DNA of 64,000 nt, taken from Cryptomeria japonica (taxonomy: Eukaryota; Streptophyta; Pinopsida; Cupressales; Cupressaceae). The DNA lies in assembly GCF_030272615.1 (NCBI RefSeq), contig NC_081413.1, forward strand, positions 156,115,349 to 156,179,348, given 5' to 3'. Below the pieces are notes generated by a model. That model was not told the origin of the DNA and made no database searches. It saw only the letters and a list, made by a program, of their open reading frames with translations. Made by a program: the position numbers and the translations under genes. This document shows positions 1 to 10,023 of the stretch, piece after piece (the first letter of the stretch is position 1; every line of letters starts with the position of its first letter).

Positions 1-189
1 GGTTGGAAGGCTAGGGTAAGTGATATTAGTTTTTGAATATTCCAAACCATCCTTAGGAAGTTCATTAGGTGACTGGTTGCATTGGTTTGTGTAGAACGCT
101 AGTTGTGGGGTTGTGATAGGCCTTAGACAAGGCATAGAGGGATGGTTTTGGGTCTTTTTACCTTATAGTTGCCCACTTTGCATCAGACA
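1..189 (+). repeat. Gypsy1 5' LTR, 3' end only
   Basis: Only the last ~189 bases of the LTR fall in the window. The sequence aligns nearly base for base with 31447-31635, the end of the Gypsy1 3' LTR, and is followed directly by a tRNA-Met-type primer site. The upstream part lies before the window. Confidence 0.8.
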
Positions 190-203
190 GTATCAGAGCC
201 ATA
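190..203 (+). other. Gypsy1 primer-binding site (tRNA-iMet type)
   Basis: GTATCAGAGCCA (190-201) matches 12 bases of the consensus plant LTR primer site TGGTATCAGAGCCA, complementary to the 3' end of initiator tRNA-Met. It starts immediately after the LTR end, as expected for minus-strand priming. Confidence 0.75.
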
Positions 204-274
204 AAGGTTCTTGAGGGTGGAAGAAGAAGATTAACAAGATGTAAGAAGGAGAAGACACTAGTGATGGGAGAAGT

Positions 275-1260
275 ATGACCAACTTTGAACTGGCCAAGTT
301 GGTAAGAGAACAAACAGTAACAAACAAAGAGATGAGAAAAGAATTGGATAAGTTGAAGGGTAAGATGGAAAATAATCAAGGAGACTCTGATGAAGAAGAA
401 GAATGGAATGATGAATATGCCCTTTTGTGGGCAAGAGAGAGGATACCTGCAAATTAGAGAAGTTTCCTTGAAGCCCTTGAGAGAGTAGGTAGCCAAGATG
501 ACAAAGCAAGACTACCTATGTTCACAGGGAAGATGAACCCAGAGGAAGTCATGGATTGGTTGGAGGCCTTAGAGAACCAATTTGAGTTTGAAGATGTGCC
601 TGAGAACCAAAAGATGAAGAGTGCTAAGTCTAAGATGAAGGGATCTGCCCTTAGTTGATGGAATTTCTTGCAAAATGAGAGAGTAGAAGAAGGGAAGAAC
701 CCCATCTCATCATGGAAGAGGATGGTTGTAGAGGTGAAAAAGCAATTTGTACTTGAGGATTATGAAGTGAAAATGCACAAGAAGTTTCATAGCCTGAGAT
801 AAAAGGATTTGGATGTGAGTGGATACACCGAGGAGTTTCACAAACTGTCCTTAAGAGAAAAGGTGTCAGAGAGTGAGAAGCAAAAGTTGGCAAGATACAT
901 GAATGGCCTCAAGTATTCCATTCAAGATGAACTAAGTCTCTTCAATCCTGAGACAATTCATAAATGTTATCAAATGGCATTAAGAATGGAATAAGAGTTT
1001 AGAAGAAAGGGAGACCAACAAGGTAGAGGAAGAGGAGGAAACTTTAGAGGAAGAGGCAGATTTGGTGGAAGAGGAACATCTCCTAAACCACAAGGAGAGT
1101 CAAGTAATCAAGAATCAGAAGGAGAACCAAGTCATAAGGGTAGTTTCAGAGGAACAAGACCAAATGGCCAAGGTAGATTTGGAGGTAGAGGAACCGATGT
1201 GTTCACTGAAAGATGCTTCACATGTAATCAAGTTGGCCACCAATCTTTCAGATGTCCGGA
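275..1260 (+). pseudogene. Gypsy1 gag (degenerate)
   Basis: The frame starts at ATG 275 and runs with interruptions to a CCHC zinc knuckle at 1214-1254 (CFTCNQVGHQSFRC, CX2CX4HX4C intact). It contains a retrotransposon-gag core at about 520-990 and an Arg/Gly-rich stretch (RGRGRGG, FRGRGRFGGRG) before the knuckle, as in RNA-binding nucleocapsids. In-frame stops occur near 457, 657, 800 and 993, so no full product is possible. Gag would form the cytoplasmic particle that packages element RNA. Confidence 0.8.
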
Positions 1261-1960
1261 AAAGCAAGGTTCTAACATTCAATATGGAGAAAGAAGAGTT
1301 CATTTGGCACAAGAGGAGGACACCCAGAGTTTAAACTCACCTTCAAGACATGAAGATCCTGAGCAAGAGGAGTGTTTGATGTTCAAAAGGACCCTCTTGA
1401 AGGTACCAACCATCAAGGAGACACCACAGAGGAAGTCATTGTTTAGAACTACTTGCAAGGTAAGTGGAAAGGTATGTAGAGTCATTGTGGACTCAGGGTC
1501 AACTGATAATATTTCTTCAACAAAGATGGTTAGCAAACTTGGATTGGACAAAATTCTTCACCCCTTCCCCTACAGAGTCTCCTGGTTGAGCAAAGAGCAG
1601 CAAGATTTGGTAAGTGAACAAGTTTGGGTTGACTTCCAAATAGGTGAATATAGAGACAAGATTTTGTGTGATATTGTAGAGATGGATGCTTTCCATTTGC
1701 TCCTTGGGAGACCATGGAAATATGATGTAGACTCAAGGCATGATGGGAAGAAAAATGTCTACAAGTTGACCAAAGATGGTGTGCAATACACTATGACCCC
1801 ACTACCGGATGATGGTAACGACAATCATGTTGTGACTAGTGTCATGTTAGTAAGTAGGGAGGAGTTTATGCAGACAATCAAAGAGAAGGATACCCCATGC
1901 TTTTCCATATCGATGAAGCCAAGAGAAGAAGAAAGGAAGAAAGAAGAAGACAAGGTGTAA
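1261..1960 (+). pseudogene. Gypsy1 aspartic protease region
   Basis: This continues the open frame of the zinc knuckle (frame open 1199-1960). The catalytic motif VIVDSGSTDN lies near 1480-1510 with the Asp-Ser-Gly triad intact, and LLGRPW near 1690 matches the second protease loop of this superfamily. A Lys/Glu-rich tail precedes the stop at 1958-1960, where the polyprotein should continue into RT. The protease would cleave the Gag-Pol polyprotein; here the downstream frame is broken. Confidence 0.8.
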
Positions 1961-3340
1961 GAGAAGATTGCAGTTCCTAGAGAGGTGAAAGAGTTGTTGG
2001 AAAGATACAGGGGTATAGTTGCAGGAAGCAAACCTGAGACCCTGTCACCTTTCAGAGATGTAAGTCAATGTATTGACCTCATACCAGGCTCTACATTTCC
2101 CAACAAAGCAACATATAAATTGGCTCCTGATCAGAATGAAGAACTTGCAAGGCAAGCACATGAGTTGTTAGAGAAAGGATTCATAAGGAAGAGTATTAGC
2201 ACTTGTGTTATCCCTACAGTATTGGCCCCAAAGAAGGAAGGTACATGGAGATTATGTACAGATTCAAGAACCATCAACAAGATCACAATCAGGTATAGGT
2301 TCCCTATGCCTCAGATAGAATATTTGATGAATTGTCTAGCAGGAGCCAAGTACTATTCTAAGGTGGATTTGAAGAGCGGCTACCATAAAACCAAGATAAG
2401 AGAGGGAGATGAGTGGAAGATGACCTTCAAAACAAATGAAGGACTTTATGAATGGTTGGTTATACCATTTGGCCTCTCAAATTTTCTTAGTACATTCATG
2501 AGACTCGTGAATGAAGTCTTGAAACCCTTTATCAATCATTTTGTTGTTGTGTACTTAGATGATATCTTGATTTTTAGCAAGAATAGGGATTAGCATCTAA
2601 TAAATTTGGATTTGGTGTTGAAAAGGTTGAATGAAGAGTAGTTGAAGATCAATTTAGAAATGTGTTTTCTTGTAGGAGGAGTTAGTATTTCTTGGTTTTG
2701 TAATCTCCAAGAGTAGCCTCAAGATGGACCCGTCCAAGGTGGAAGCAATCCTCAATTGTCCTACACCTAGAAATGCAAATGAGGTAAATATTTTTTATGC
2801 TTTTGCAAGCTTCTATAGGAAGTTTATTAAGAATTTAAGTCATGTATGTTCACCTATGATTGACACTATAAAGGGAGGTAGAAAATGTCAGTTTGTATCG
2901 ACTAGTGAAGCAGATAAGTCCTGGGAGTATTTGAAAAGAGGTGTAGTAGAGCAACCTATATTAGTTCTACCTAATTTCCATAAGGTTTTCACCATAGAAT
3001 GTGATGCAAGTAACAAGGTAGTAGGAGGAGTCTTGAGTCAAGAAGGTAGACTAGTAGCCTTCTTTAGTGAAAAATTGAATGAAGCAAAATAAAAGTACTC
3101 AGCCTATGACTTAGAGATGTATGTAATGGTTCAAACTTTGAGGAAATGGAGGCATTATTTGTTGCCCAAGGAATTTGTAGTCTATATTGATAACCATGCT
3201 CTGATTTTATTGAATAGGCAGGACAAGTTGAATCACCAACATATGAAGTGGATGGAGTACCTTCAAGCATTCACTTTCACCATCAAGAACAAGAAAGGAG
3301 TGGCAAACAAGGTAGTTGATGCCCTTAGCAGGAGGAACTT
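1961..3340 (+). pseudogene. Gypsy1 reverse transcriptase and RNase H
   Basis: RT motifs appear in order: TWRLCTDSRTIN, KVDLKSGYH, VIPFGLSN and the catalytic YLDD at 2552-2563 (VVYLDDILIFS), intact. A TAG at 2591-2593 and another at 2639-2641 replace expected Gln codons, and a short frameshifted stretch follows. RNase H begins near 2985 (IECDASNKVVGGVLSQEG) and continues to VVDALSRR near 3335, broken by a TAA near 3090. The products would copy element RNA to DNA and degrade the RNA strand. Confidence 0.85.
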
Positions 3341-4485
3341 GACAGTGAAGGAGATTTGGTTGGAGAGCATAGGAATCACTTCCATGAAGGATATGTACCA
3401 AGGAGATGAGGATTTCAAAGAAGCATACCAAGTATGTAAGGAAATGGGTGACAAGTACCATAAGGAGTTCTCAGACTTTATTTTGCAGGAAGGTCTACTT
3501 TTCAAGGGAAGCCAACTTTGCATCCCTAAAGGCTCCATGAGAGAGAACATTGTGAAAGAGAAGCATTGTGGGGGATTGGCAGGTCATTTTGGGATTGGCA
3601 AGACCCTTGAGTTGGGTAGAAGATTCTACTTCTTTCCTAAGATGCAGACTGAGATCAAAAAGTATGTGGAAGGTTGTATGATTTGTCAAAAGGCCAAGGG
3701 TAGAAGTTCAAATGCAGGTTTGTATACATCTTTTCCCATACCAAACAAGCCATGGGATTCGGTTAGCATGGACTTTGTATTAGGACTCCCAAAGACTAAA
3801 TAGGTTATGACAACATCTATGTAGTTGTTGATAGGTTTTCAAAAATGGCTCACTTTCTACCTTGTAAAACCACACATGATGCATCTCACATAGCAGGTAT
3901 ATTCTTTAAGGAGGTTGTAAGGTTACATGGTTTGCCACTATCAATCATCTCAAACAGAGATCCTAAGTTTATTGGGCATTTTTGGCAAACTCTTTGGAGG
4001 AGGTTGGCTACCAATTTGTCATTTACCTCAGCTTATCATCCCCAATCTAATGGATAGGCTGAGGTCATCAATAGGTCACTTGGAAACCTATTAAGGTGTT
4101 TAACTAAGGATCAAGGAGCCACATGGGATTCAATACTTCCTCAAGAAAAAATTTCTTGTAATGACTCAGTGAATAGGGGCACTGGTGACAGTCCCTTTGA
4201 AATAGTGTATGGATCACACCCTAGAGGTGTATTGGAGTTGAGAGATGTGAAGGATTTGGACAAAAGAAGTGCACAAGCAGAGGACTTTGCATAAGTGATG
4301 AGAGACATACACCAGCAAGTAAAGGATAGGTTAGAACAAACCTCAAAAAAGTAAAAGTATGCATCAGATATGAAAAGGAGAGATTTGCATTTTAAGGTTG
4401 GAGATATGGTGATGATTCATCTCAAGAAGGAGAGACTCCCTAAGGAGAAATACACCAAGTTGATGATGAAGAAGATAGGTCTTTT
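3341..4485 (+). pseudogene. Gypsy1 integrase, N-terminal and catalytic part
   Basis: The HHCC zinc region spans about 3560-3690 (KHCGGLAGHFGIGKT ... CMICQKAKG). The core carries Asp in SMDFVLGLP (near 3770), Asp in SNRDPKF (near 3960) and Glu in the AEVINR stretch after a TAG at 4055-4057, so the DDE residues remain. A frameshift lies near 3800 and more stops near 4293 and 4353. The coding sequence stops abruptly at 4485 at the 4.9-kb insert and resumes at 9356. Confidence 0.85.
4478..4485 (+). other. Left copy of probable target-site duplication of the 4.9-kb insert
   Basis: GGTCTTTT here corresponds to GGTCCTTT at 9356-9363 on the far side. Removing the insert and one copy restores the integrase reading frame (KKIG continuing PFKIIQKC). 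A 1-mismatch 8-bp TSD is the simplest reading. Confidence 0.55.
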
Positions 4486-5689
4486 TGTTCACCAAAAGTG
4501 ATAACCCAAGTATACCTGCAAATCTATCTATGAGATAGCCAATCTCAATCAATGAAACACCTCAGGGCTTGGACAACATGACAAGTATATGAATCCTTCT
4601 ACTCTTCAGGCTCTGCAAAACCTAGGTGGGTAAACCTTTGATGCATTTAATCAGACCTATTACACACAAGACTGCATCAATCAAAAGCAGATGGATCTCA
4701 AAAGGTTCAAAAATCTAAGAGATAACTGCAAATGGGCTAGATCCACACTTGCAACTCAACATTTTGAATCATGAGATGGAGGGACACTTCCACATAACAT
4801 AAAATATAAAAAGATATTCTGATTTTGGATTTTTAAATGGTGTTTTGACAACCTTTAAATATTACAAGAGACCAGTGCCTTATCCAGGCCACAGAGTCAT
4901 GCATAAAACTGGAAGAGAAATCTCAGATGCAAGTTCTTTTCAACATTAAATTTTCATGTATCAATGCCTTACATTAATACAATCCTCTGCTCTGTCACAA
5001 AACCATACTTATATGTAGATATCCAATATGCATTCAAAATCATTAATGCTAGGTTTTAGGATTTAAATCCTTCCTTGAAGAATACCCAAAAGACAACATT
5101 ACACTCTTAGAGGAATCTAAAAGAGACAACTCAAATTATCCTTGATTATATGAAATTATATGAATCTGAGTACATTTTGGAGACAATTTCATGGAAACTC
5201 ACACATGCCTTGCATATGTGTGAACCTGCAAACTGAAACTAAACCTACAGTAAAGACAACACTGAAAACATAGACGAACACACTGTCATTTGCATTGATA
5301 AAAGGATGCCATCACTAGAACCTGCAATTTTAGATTTCTCCCTTGGAGCAAATCTCTCAAAAACTGGAACCCCTACAACTGAGAAGAATTTGGAATAAGA
5401 AAGAGAGGGAAGAGAATCAAATCTACAACTGAAAATTGCCAAGTGTCTCCCCTCTAACTGAATTTTGTTGTCATGGATACTACTTCCAAAATATCCCACA
5501 TTTGTCAAAATTAACCTCATAATCGGATTCCTCACTCCAAGAGCTTTCCGAAAACATATAACACTTTATATTTTGGCCAAAACTTAGACCCTGTGCGAAT
5601 TAATTCCCCAATGTGCACCATCATTTAAATTTTTCATTTATTAATATAGTTTAAACTATATAATAAACAATTTTAATTTTAATTTTTTG
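4486..5689. other. AT-rich left arm of the 4.9-kb insert, no gene seen
   Basis: No coding family is recognised. The short open frame on minus (5245-5535) resembles nothing known. An A/T-rich tract lies at 5620-5690. Confidence 0.4.
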
Positions 5690-6165
5690 CCTCTGATGTG
5701 CTCTGACGCCTTGCCATGTGGCGGCCTCCGATTGGCTGATGGGGTCCACTGGGTGCCACCTGGGATGACACCTCATCACCACCACATGTTCGCTTTCTCA
5801 TCCGTCACTTGGCCGCCACTGGACTGCCACCTGTGCGCCAACTATGTGCCACGTCACTGCCACCTCACTGGGACCCGCCTGCTGGACCGCTGACTGTACC
5901 CGCCACCTGGCTTTCACAACTTCGCTGGTTTTAAACTACGTGCATCTTCCTCTCGTGAAATAGCGCGAGCCGTTGATCTCTCTCGAACTTGCTCACTCGT
6001 TAACCCGACCTTCCTCTGCAAAATTTTGCCTGTCTACCTCGAGAAGCGTGCCTATGTGGGGTCCACCTGGTTGTCACTCAGTCATCTCCTCTGTCACCTC
6101 GGGAAGCATGCTCACGCGTGGGCCCGCCTTGGGCGCCCATAGGCACCTTGTGTTAAAAGCCTTTA
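5690..6165. other. GC-rich block with short degenerate repeats
   Basis: Base composition shifts sharply to G+C here. Motifs such as GGGTCCAC(C/T)(T/G)GG and CTCG(A/G)GAAGC(G/A)TGC recur (for example 5738, 6057 and 6038, 6098). It could be a promoter or LTR-like part of the element that brought in the insert. Open frames across it are short and composition-driven, so no gene is called. Confidence 0.45.
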
Positions 6166-6389
6166 TGGCTTAGACATATTAGTATTGTGTGGATTAGCAT
6201 ATAAACATTTTTAAAAAAACACTTCCCAGTGCATGTGGGATAATGCGATTAAGCCTAGAGCTGCACTTTTTGACCTCTTTTCTTGAGTTTTAATGGTGTT
6301 TTACTTTGCATTTGCTTGAAGTTTATAATGATCTTTCCTCTCAACCATGTCATACTGGGATATATTATCAACACAAGGCACTTAGAGGA

Positions 6390-7335
6390 TGCTGGAGTTT
6401 GTGGCACTTGTTCTTTGAATGCTCATGTCATCACACAGAAAGCTTCAACGCTGCCTTGGTTGCTTCATTTGGGAGGGCACATGAGGAGAAAGAGGAAGTT
6501 GCAATGTCAATTGCTTGAAAACCTTAACAAAAAACCTCCTCCCCAATCCACGTGAAGGATCTGGAATTGCAGCCCCCTTCTTTGCTTCCTCATCTCCACG
6601 TGAGATTTGCTAAAGTCCTTTGCAAGCCATTTTAACTACCACGCTGCCTGGAGGAATTGCATTACACCTGTTTTTTTTTTAAAATAAACAGAAGCCTCTT
6701 TCAAAAACCCACGCCACACACTAGGGGAGGGAGATGAGAAGGTACGCAAGTGAGGAGGCTGTTAGAAAATTGCTTGCACTTGTTGTTCTATGTCTCTTCT
6801 TCAACTATCACGTGAGACTTGGAGGTCTTCTGTAGCATGCCACACTGCCTGGAGGATTTTCTATTTAACCAGCCACATGCCACGCAATGGAAGGGGAGAA
6901 CTACGCAGAGGGAAGGGAAGTGTGAGGGAGGAGTGTGAGGGAGGAGGTTGAAGTTTCACTACCTTGCTATTCTCCACATCCCTCCCCAGTCTCCTACGCT
7001 GCTCCAGAGGCTTCTACGCAGGGGCATTATTCAGAATTTTATTACACTCCATTAGCCACGCTGCAGGGAGGTCTTTGGCATTATCTTCTCCCACCATGCT
7101 CCATCACCAAACGCCTTTTACCCTTTGCAACTCACGGCATGGGAGATGTTACAAGCCCATAGCATTTGGAAGAGATAACAAGCTTGTTTCGTTTGGGGCT
7201 ACATCGACCAAAGGAACTCCACGCTGCCTTGGCCTTCATTCTAAAACACCTTTCAACGCCCTCTCCATTAACCATGCAAGGCATTACTCAAGGTTCGGCT
7301 ACACTCCATAGCCATGCTGCAGGGAGGTCTTTGGC
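6390..7335. repeat. Degenerate repeats of roughly 200-260 bp
   Basis: The motif CCACGCTGCCTGGAGG or close variants recurs near 6639, 6841, 7053 and 7312, with shorter versions near 6447 and 7219. The first pair lies in longer similar units (CACGTGAGA, then the motif, then a GGGGAG-rich end) starting near 6597 and 6810. The last pair shares CTGCAGGGAGGTCTTTGGC exactly. This indicates local duplication inside the insert. Confidence 0.6.
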
Positions 7336-7679
7336 TGGCAAGATTGTCTCTGCAACCCTTTCCTCATCTCCACGCCCAGCTATAGGAATGGCTCCATGAT
7401 TGAATACATGGAATTCAAAGTTTCAATTGTTGAATCGCCTAAATCAGGCGAGCTTACTTCAATAGAACATACAGAGTGAGCCCACTGAGAATTTGAACAC
7501 AAGACTTAAACCCAAATTCCCCCTTATTCATCACACCCGGACTGAAAACGATATGTCCTGCAATAAACTTCAGTTGCTCCAAAAAACTTGATAGATTATT
7601 CCACGATTCCTTGAATGAATCACGATGCCTATAACCATAATATAATCAAAACCTAAAATAGGTAAGATATACCCTGCAC
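7336..7679 (-). other. Probable intron remnant downstream of the captured exon
   Basis: Reading minus, the exon ends in ACACAG followed by GTGCAGGG, a plausible GT donor. The frame happens to stay open to 7570 but the residues no longer resemble the family, as expected for intron read-through. No further exon is seen here. Confidence 0.45.
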
Positions 7680-8069
7680 CTGTGTGTATCTCTATGGCAC
7701 CTACATTGCTTCTCATGAGAAGCTTTGTAATAGTAGCATTGGTTCTAACATATGTATTTTCTCTGATTTTGCCATATGGACAAACTAGGAGGCAACGGCC
7801 ACAACCATAACAACGTTCACTAATTACTCCTGCCTTGGGAAAAACCGGAAACTTGGAAATGGAGCTAGCATTAAGAGGCACATCATTGTAATGAATTGAG
7901 CTTTCAAATTTACTTGCACCGATAGGGCAAACTCTTTCACATGGTCTTGAACAATCAATTGGACAATCTCCTGGATCAAATTGAGCTTTGCAGAAGTGAA
8001 AATCTGTGTCATTATTAACACTGATCATTACCCAAGGCCTTCCCAAGGGTATCCTCTCAACTACATTTC
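7680..8069 (-). pseudogene. Captured exon of an LdpA-like 4Fe-4S protein
   Basis: A 390-bp (130-codon) uninterrupted stretch encodes two iron-sulfur cysteine clusters: CPIDCSRPCERVC (CX3CX3CX3C) and CYGCGRCLLVCP (ferredoxin-type CX2CX2CX3CP). Flanking residues such as GRPWVMISVN, FDPGDCP and AIEIHT match my recollection of the C-terminal half of LdpA, a cyanobacterial light-dependent clock/redox protein with plastid-targeted plant homologues. The exon is bounded by an AG acceptor (8071-8070) and a GT donor (7679-7678), both phase 1. All eight cysteines survive although the surrounding Gypsy1 is full of stops. The rest of the gene is not recognised nearby, so it is a single-exon genomic capture, not a processed copy. 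The family name rests on recall and should be confirmed by search. Confidence 0.7.
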
Positions 8070-9355
8070 CTGACATACATATCAATTTGCACTTGGTTTT
8101 GAACTTTCTCGGCTCTCTCGCTGTCCAACTGGCGAATTGCAGTCGAGCCAGGTCGGGCCCCAAAGTGGGTCCGACTAAAAAAAAATTTTGATTTCAAGCA
8201 ACTGGCCTTTGAAATGCTTCATGGACTTCAAACATACCTCTGGAAACGATCGGCATCATTTTCAGATCATCCGACTGAAATTTGCAACCTCCAGGCGATT
8301 ACGCCACAATTTTCGCATTTAATCGTGAAGACGTAATTTTCAAACATGTCAAAACACCTTTATGGAGCTCGCCATCTGACAGGCGTGTATTCTGATATAC
8401 AAGGATGATTTCTACCAAACGGTTTCTCAAGACGAGTCTCGAGCGAAGAGATATTAATTTCCGAAAACGGCCAACTGGCTTTGTCGACACTGCGGACCTG
8501 ATGAAGTCAATGTCCTGGCAACACATGACGCCTTTCTCAAAAATATCAAACGACCTCCCTAGGCCCTCAAATTTGGAACACAGGTACCTTTAAGTACATA
8601 TTTAATCTTTGAATCCTCAGTTCGATCACCAGACTGGCAGGATGCAAATGGTGCACTCACCAAAACAGCTACATTAACTGATATATCACTGAAAGTACGG
8701 ATAACTACATTTGATGGCAAAATGAACTCTTTTGAAAACCGATCAAATGGATTGGTAGAGGCTTGAAATTTGAAACGTAGCTCATCATTTATACCAACAT
8801 TAGCTCAGATCAAACATTCTAACATGACGCTTACTGGGGCAACTTTTACACTTGTGCGAAACGGGGCTCCGACTAGCTGTCGAAACAGGGACTTGCCAAA
8901 ACACACAAACTGCAAACGGATTCGGCTTTGAAAACTGAGCAAATGGATTCGTCAAGACTTGAAATTTTGCAGGGTAACTCAATTTTATGCATACAATTGA
9001 ATCCATTTTGAATTTCTCCATGAAAATCAACAGGGCAAAAGATGTAATCGCTCAAAGTAGGCTACTCAATAAAAACTACATTTGTGCCTAAAATGCACTT
9101 TCAGCTCACCCCTCAAACTGGGTACCTCATAAACTTATCCAAATTGAATCCTGAAAGTTGCACATCACTGAATAGGCCAAATGAAAGGCGTGGGACATGA
9201 ATCCCGAGCCTTACCCTTTGAAAATCAACTGGCTCCATTTTACCCCCTTGCTAACTAGGCCATTCAAACTGACTTATTTGAAGATGCTCGGAGATGAAAA
9301 GCAAAAATCTGAAATAGGCCTACAAACTTTGACTCAATTTTAATCAGTCCCAACA
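8070..9355. other. CpG-retaining right arm of the insert, intron-like near the exon
   Basis: The first part lies upstream of the exon on minus and may be intron. Between about 8100 and 8520 CpG dinucleotides are frequent, unlike the CpG-poor retrotransposons around. No coding family was recognised on either strand. Confidence 0.4.
8733..8982. repeat. Two-copy repeat with ~196-bp spacing
   Basis: About 50 bases at 8733-8785 recur at 8928-8982: both read TGAAAAC(C/T)GA(T/G)CAAATGGATT, then CTTGAAATTT, then GTA(G/A)CTCA. The period is about 196 bp, close to that of the repeats at 6390-7335. Confidence 0.6.
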
Positions 9356-9725
9356 GGTCCTTTCAAAATCATTCAAAAGTGTTGCAGAAATGCCTACAAG
9401 ATTGATCTCCCACCAGATATTGGTCTCTCTAACACTTTCAATGTTTCAGATATATGCATATAAAGGTCCTGTTACTGATGTGTGTGATGCAGGTCAAGAT
9501 GACTCCAACAGGGAAGAGATGTTGCAAGATCTCCCTAAGCAACCTAAGCTTAAAGTTGAGCATGTACGTGACAAGAGGGTGAGTAAGAAAACAAGGAGGT
9601 ATACCTACTATGAGTACCTGGTCCAATGGAAGGAAAAACTCTTAGAAGATGCAACTTGGATGACAGAGTAGGCTTTGGAGAAGATTGGATGCAAGGTTCT
9701 AGATTTGCCAACTCAAGAGACTTGA
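9356..9725 (+). pseudogene. Gypsy1 integrase C-terminus with chromodomain
   Basis: The integrase frame resumes after the insert (CRNAYKIDLPPDIGLSN), loses two bases in a TA run near 9451, then enters a chromodomain at about 9550-9672: VEHVRDKRVS, RRYTYYEYLVQWK and EDATWMTE contain the aromatic and WK/TW positions of the fold. A TAG at 9669-9671 interrupts it before the terminal stop at 9723-9725. In chromoviruses this domain is thought to steer integration toward particular chromatin. Confidence 0.8.
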
Positions 9726-9748
9726 GTTTTTTTCTAGCCCCGGGAGTA

Positions 9749-10023
9749 TGGTGCAAGGAACCCTCTTGGTTTTTGGTTTTCATTTGTTGTTTGAGTGTTG
9801 GATAGGTGGTCTTAGACCCTAGGTTGATGTGTTGGATCAGTTTGGATCATTTGGATGTAATAAAGAACCCATTTATAAGGCCAATTGGCTCTAAGGTCAT
9901 TTATAAACCTAGAGACCAAATTAGGCCTTGGGGTTCATGTAGTGTACGAGGCATGTTGATAAGTTGTCTTGAGTTGTTTTAGGCCTAGGATAGGTCTAAG
10001 AAGTCCATTAGGGACATTGACAT
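9749..10023 (+). repeat. Gypsy1 3' LTR, first part
   Basis: The LTR probably starts at TGGTGCAAGG (9749), just after the pol stop and a purine-rich CGGGAGTA. It is cut at 10023 by Gypsy2 and continues at 30472. The combined length would be about 1.44 kb. The start is inferred because the matching 5' LTR start lies outside the window. Confidence 0.6.
10019..10023 (+). other. Gypsy2 target-site duplication, left copy
   Basis: GACAT here and GGCAT at 30467-30471 flank Gypsy2. The 4-of-5 match fits a 5-bp gypsy TSD with one later G/A change. Confidence 0.65.

Larger units (their letters stand above)
4486..9355. mobile_element. 4.9-kb unclassified insert in Gypsy1 integrase, carrying a captured gene exon
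   Basis: The segment starts TGTTCACCAAAAG and ends CAGTCCCAACA, flanked by GGTC(C/T)TTT on both sides. No reverse transcriptase, transposase or long terminal repeat is visible, and only the first four bases look inverted (TGTT...AACA). Its content is an AT-rich left part, a GC-rich block (5690-6160), a ~200-bp repeat block (6390-7335), an LdpA-like exon on minus (7680-8069) and a CpG-containing right part with internal repeats. An 8-bp TSD would fit an hAT-like or other non-autonomous DNA transposon, but this is inference; a Helitron is not supported because no CTRR end or hairpin was seen. Confidence 0.6.

Noticed and set aside
7570-8163. Reading the whole 197-codon minus frame as an LdpA-like gene
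   Set aside because: Only the middle 130 codons look like the family; both ends run past splice-like AG and GT sites into intron-like sequence.
4486-9355. Helitron as carrier of the captured exon
   Set aside because: No TC start, CTRR end or terminal hairpin was seen, and flanking duplicated bases argue against Helitron insertion.
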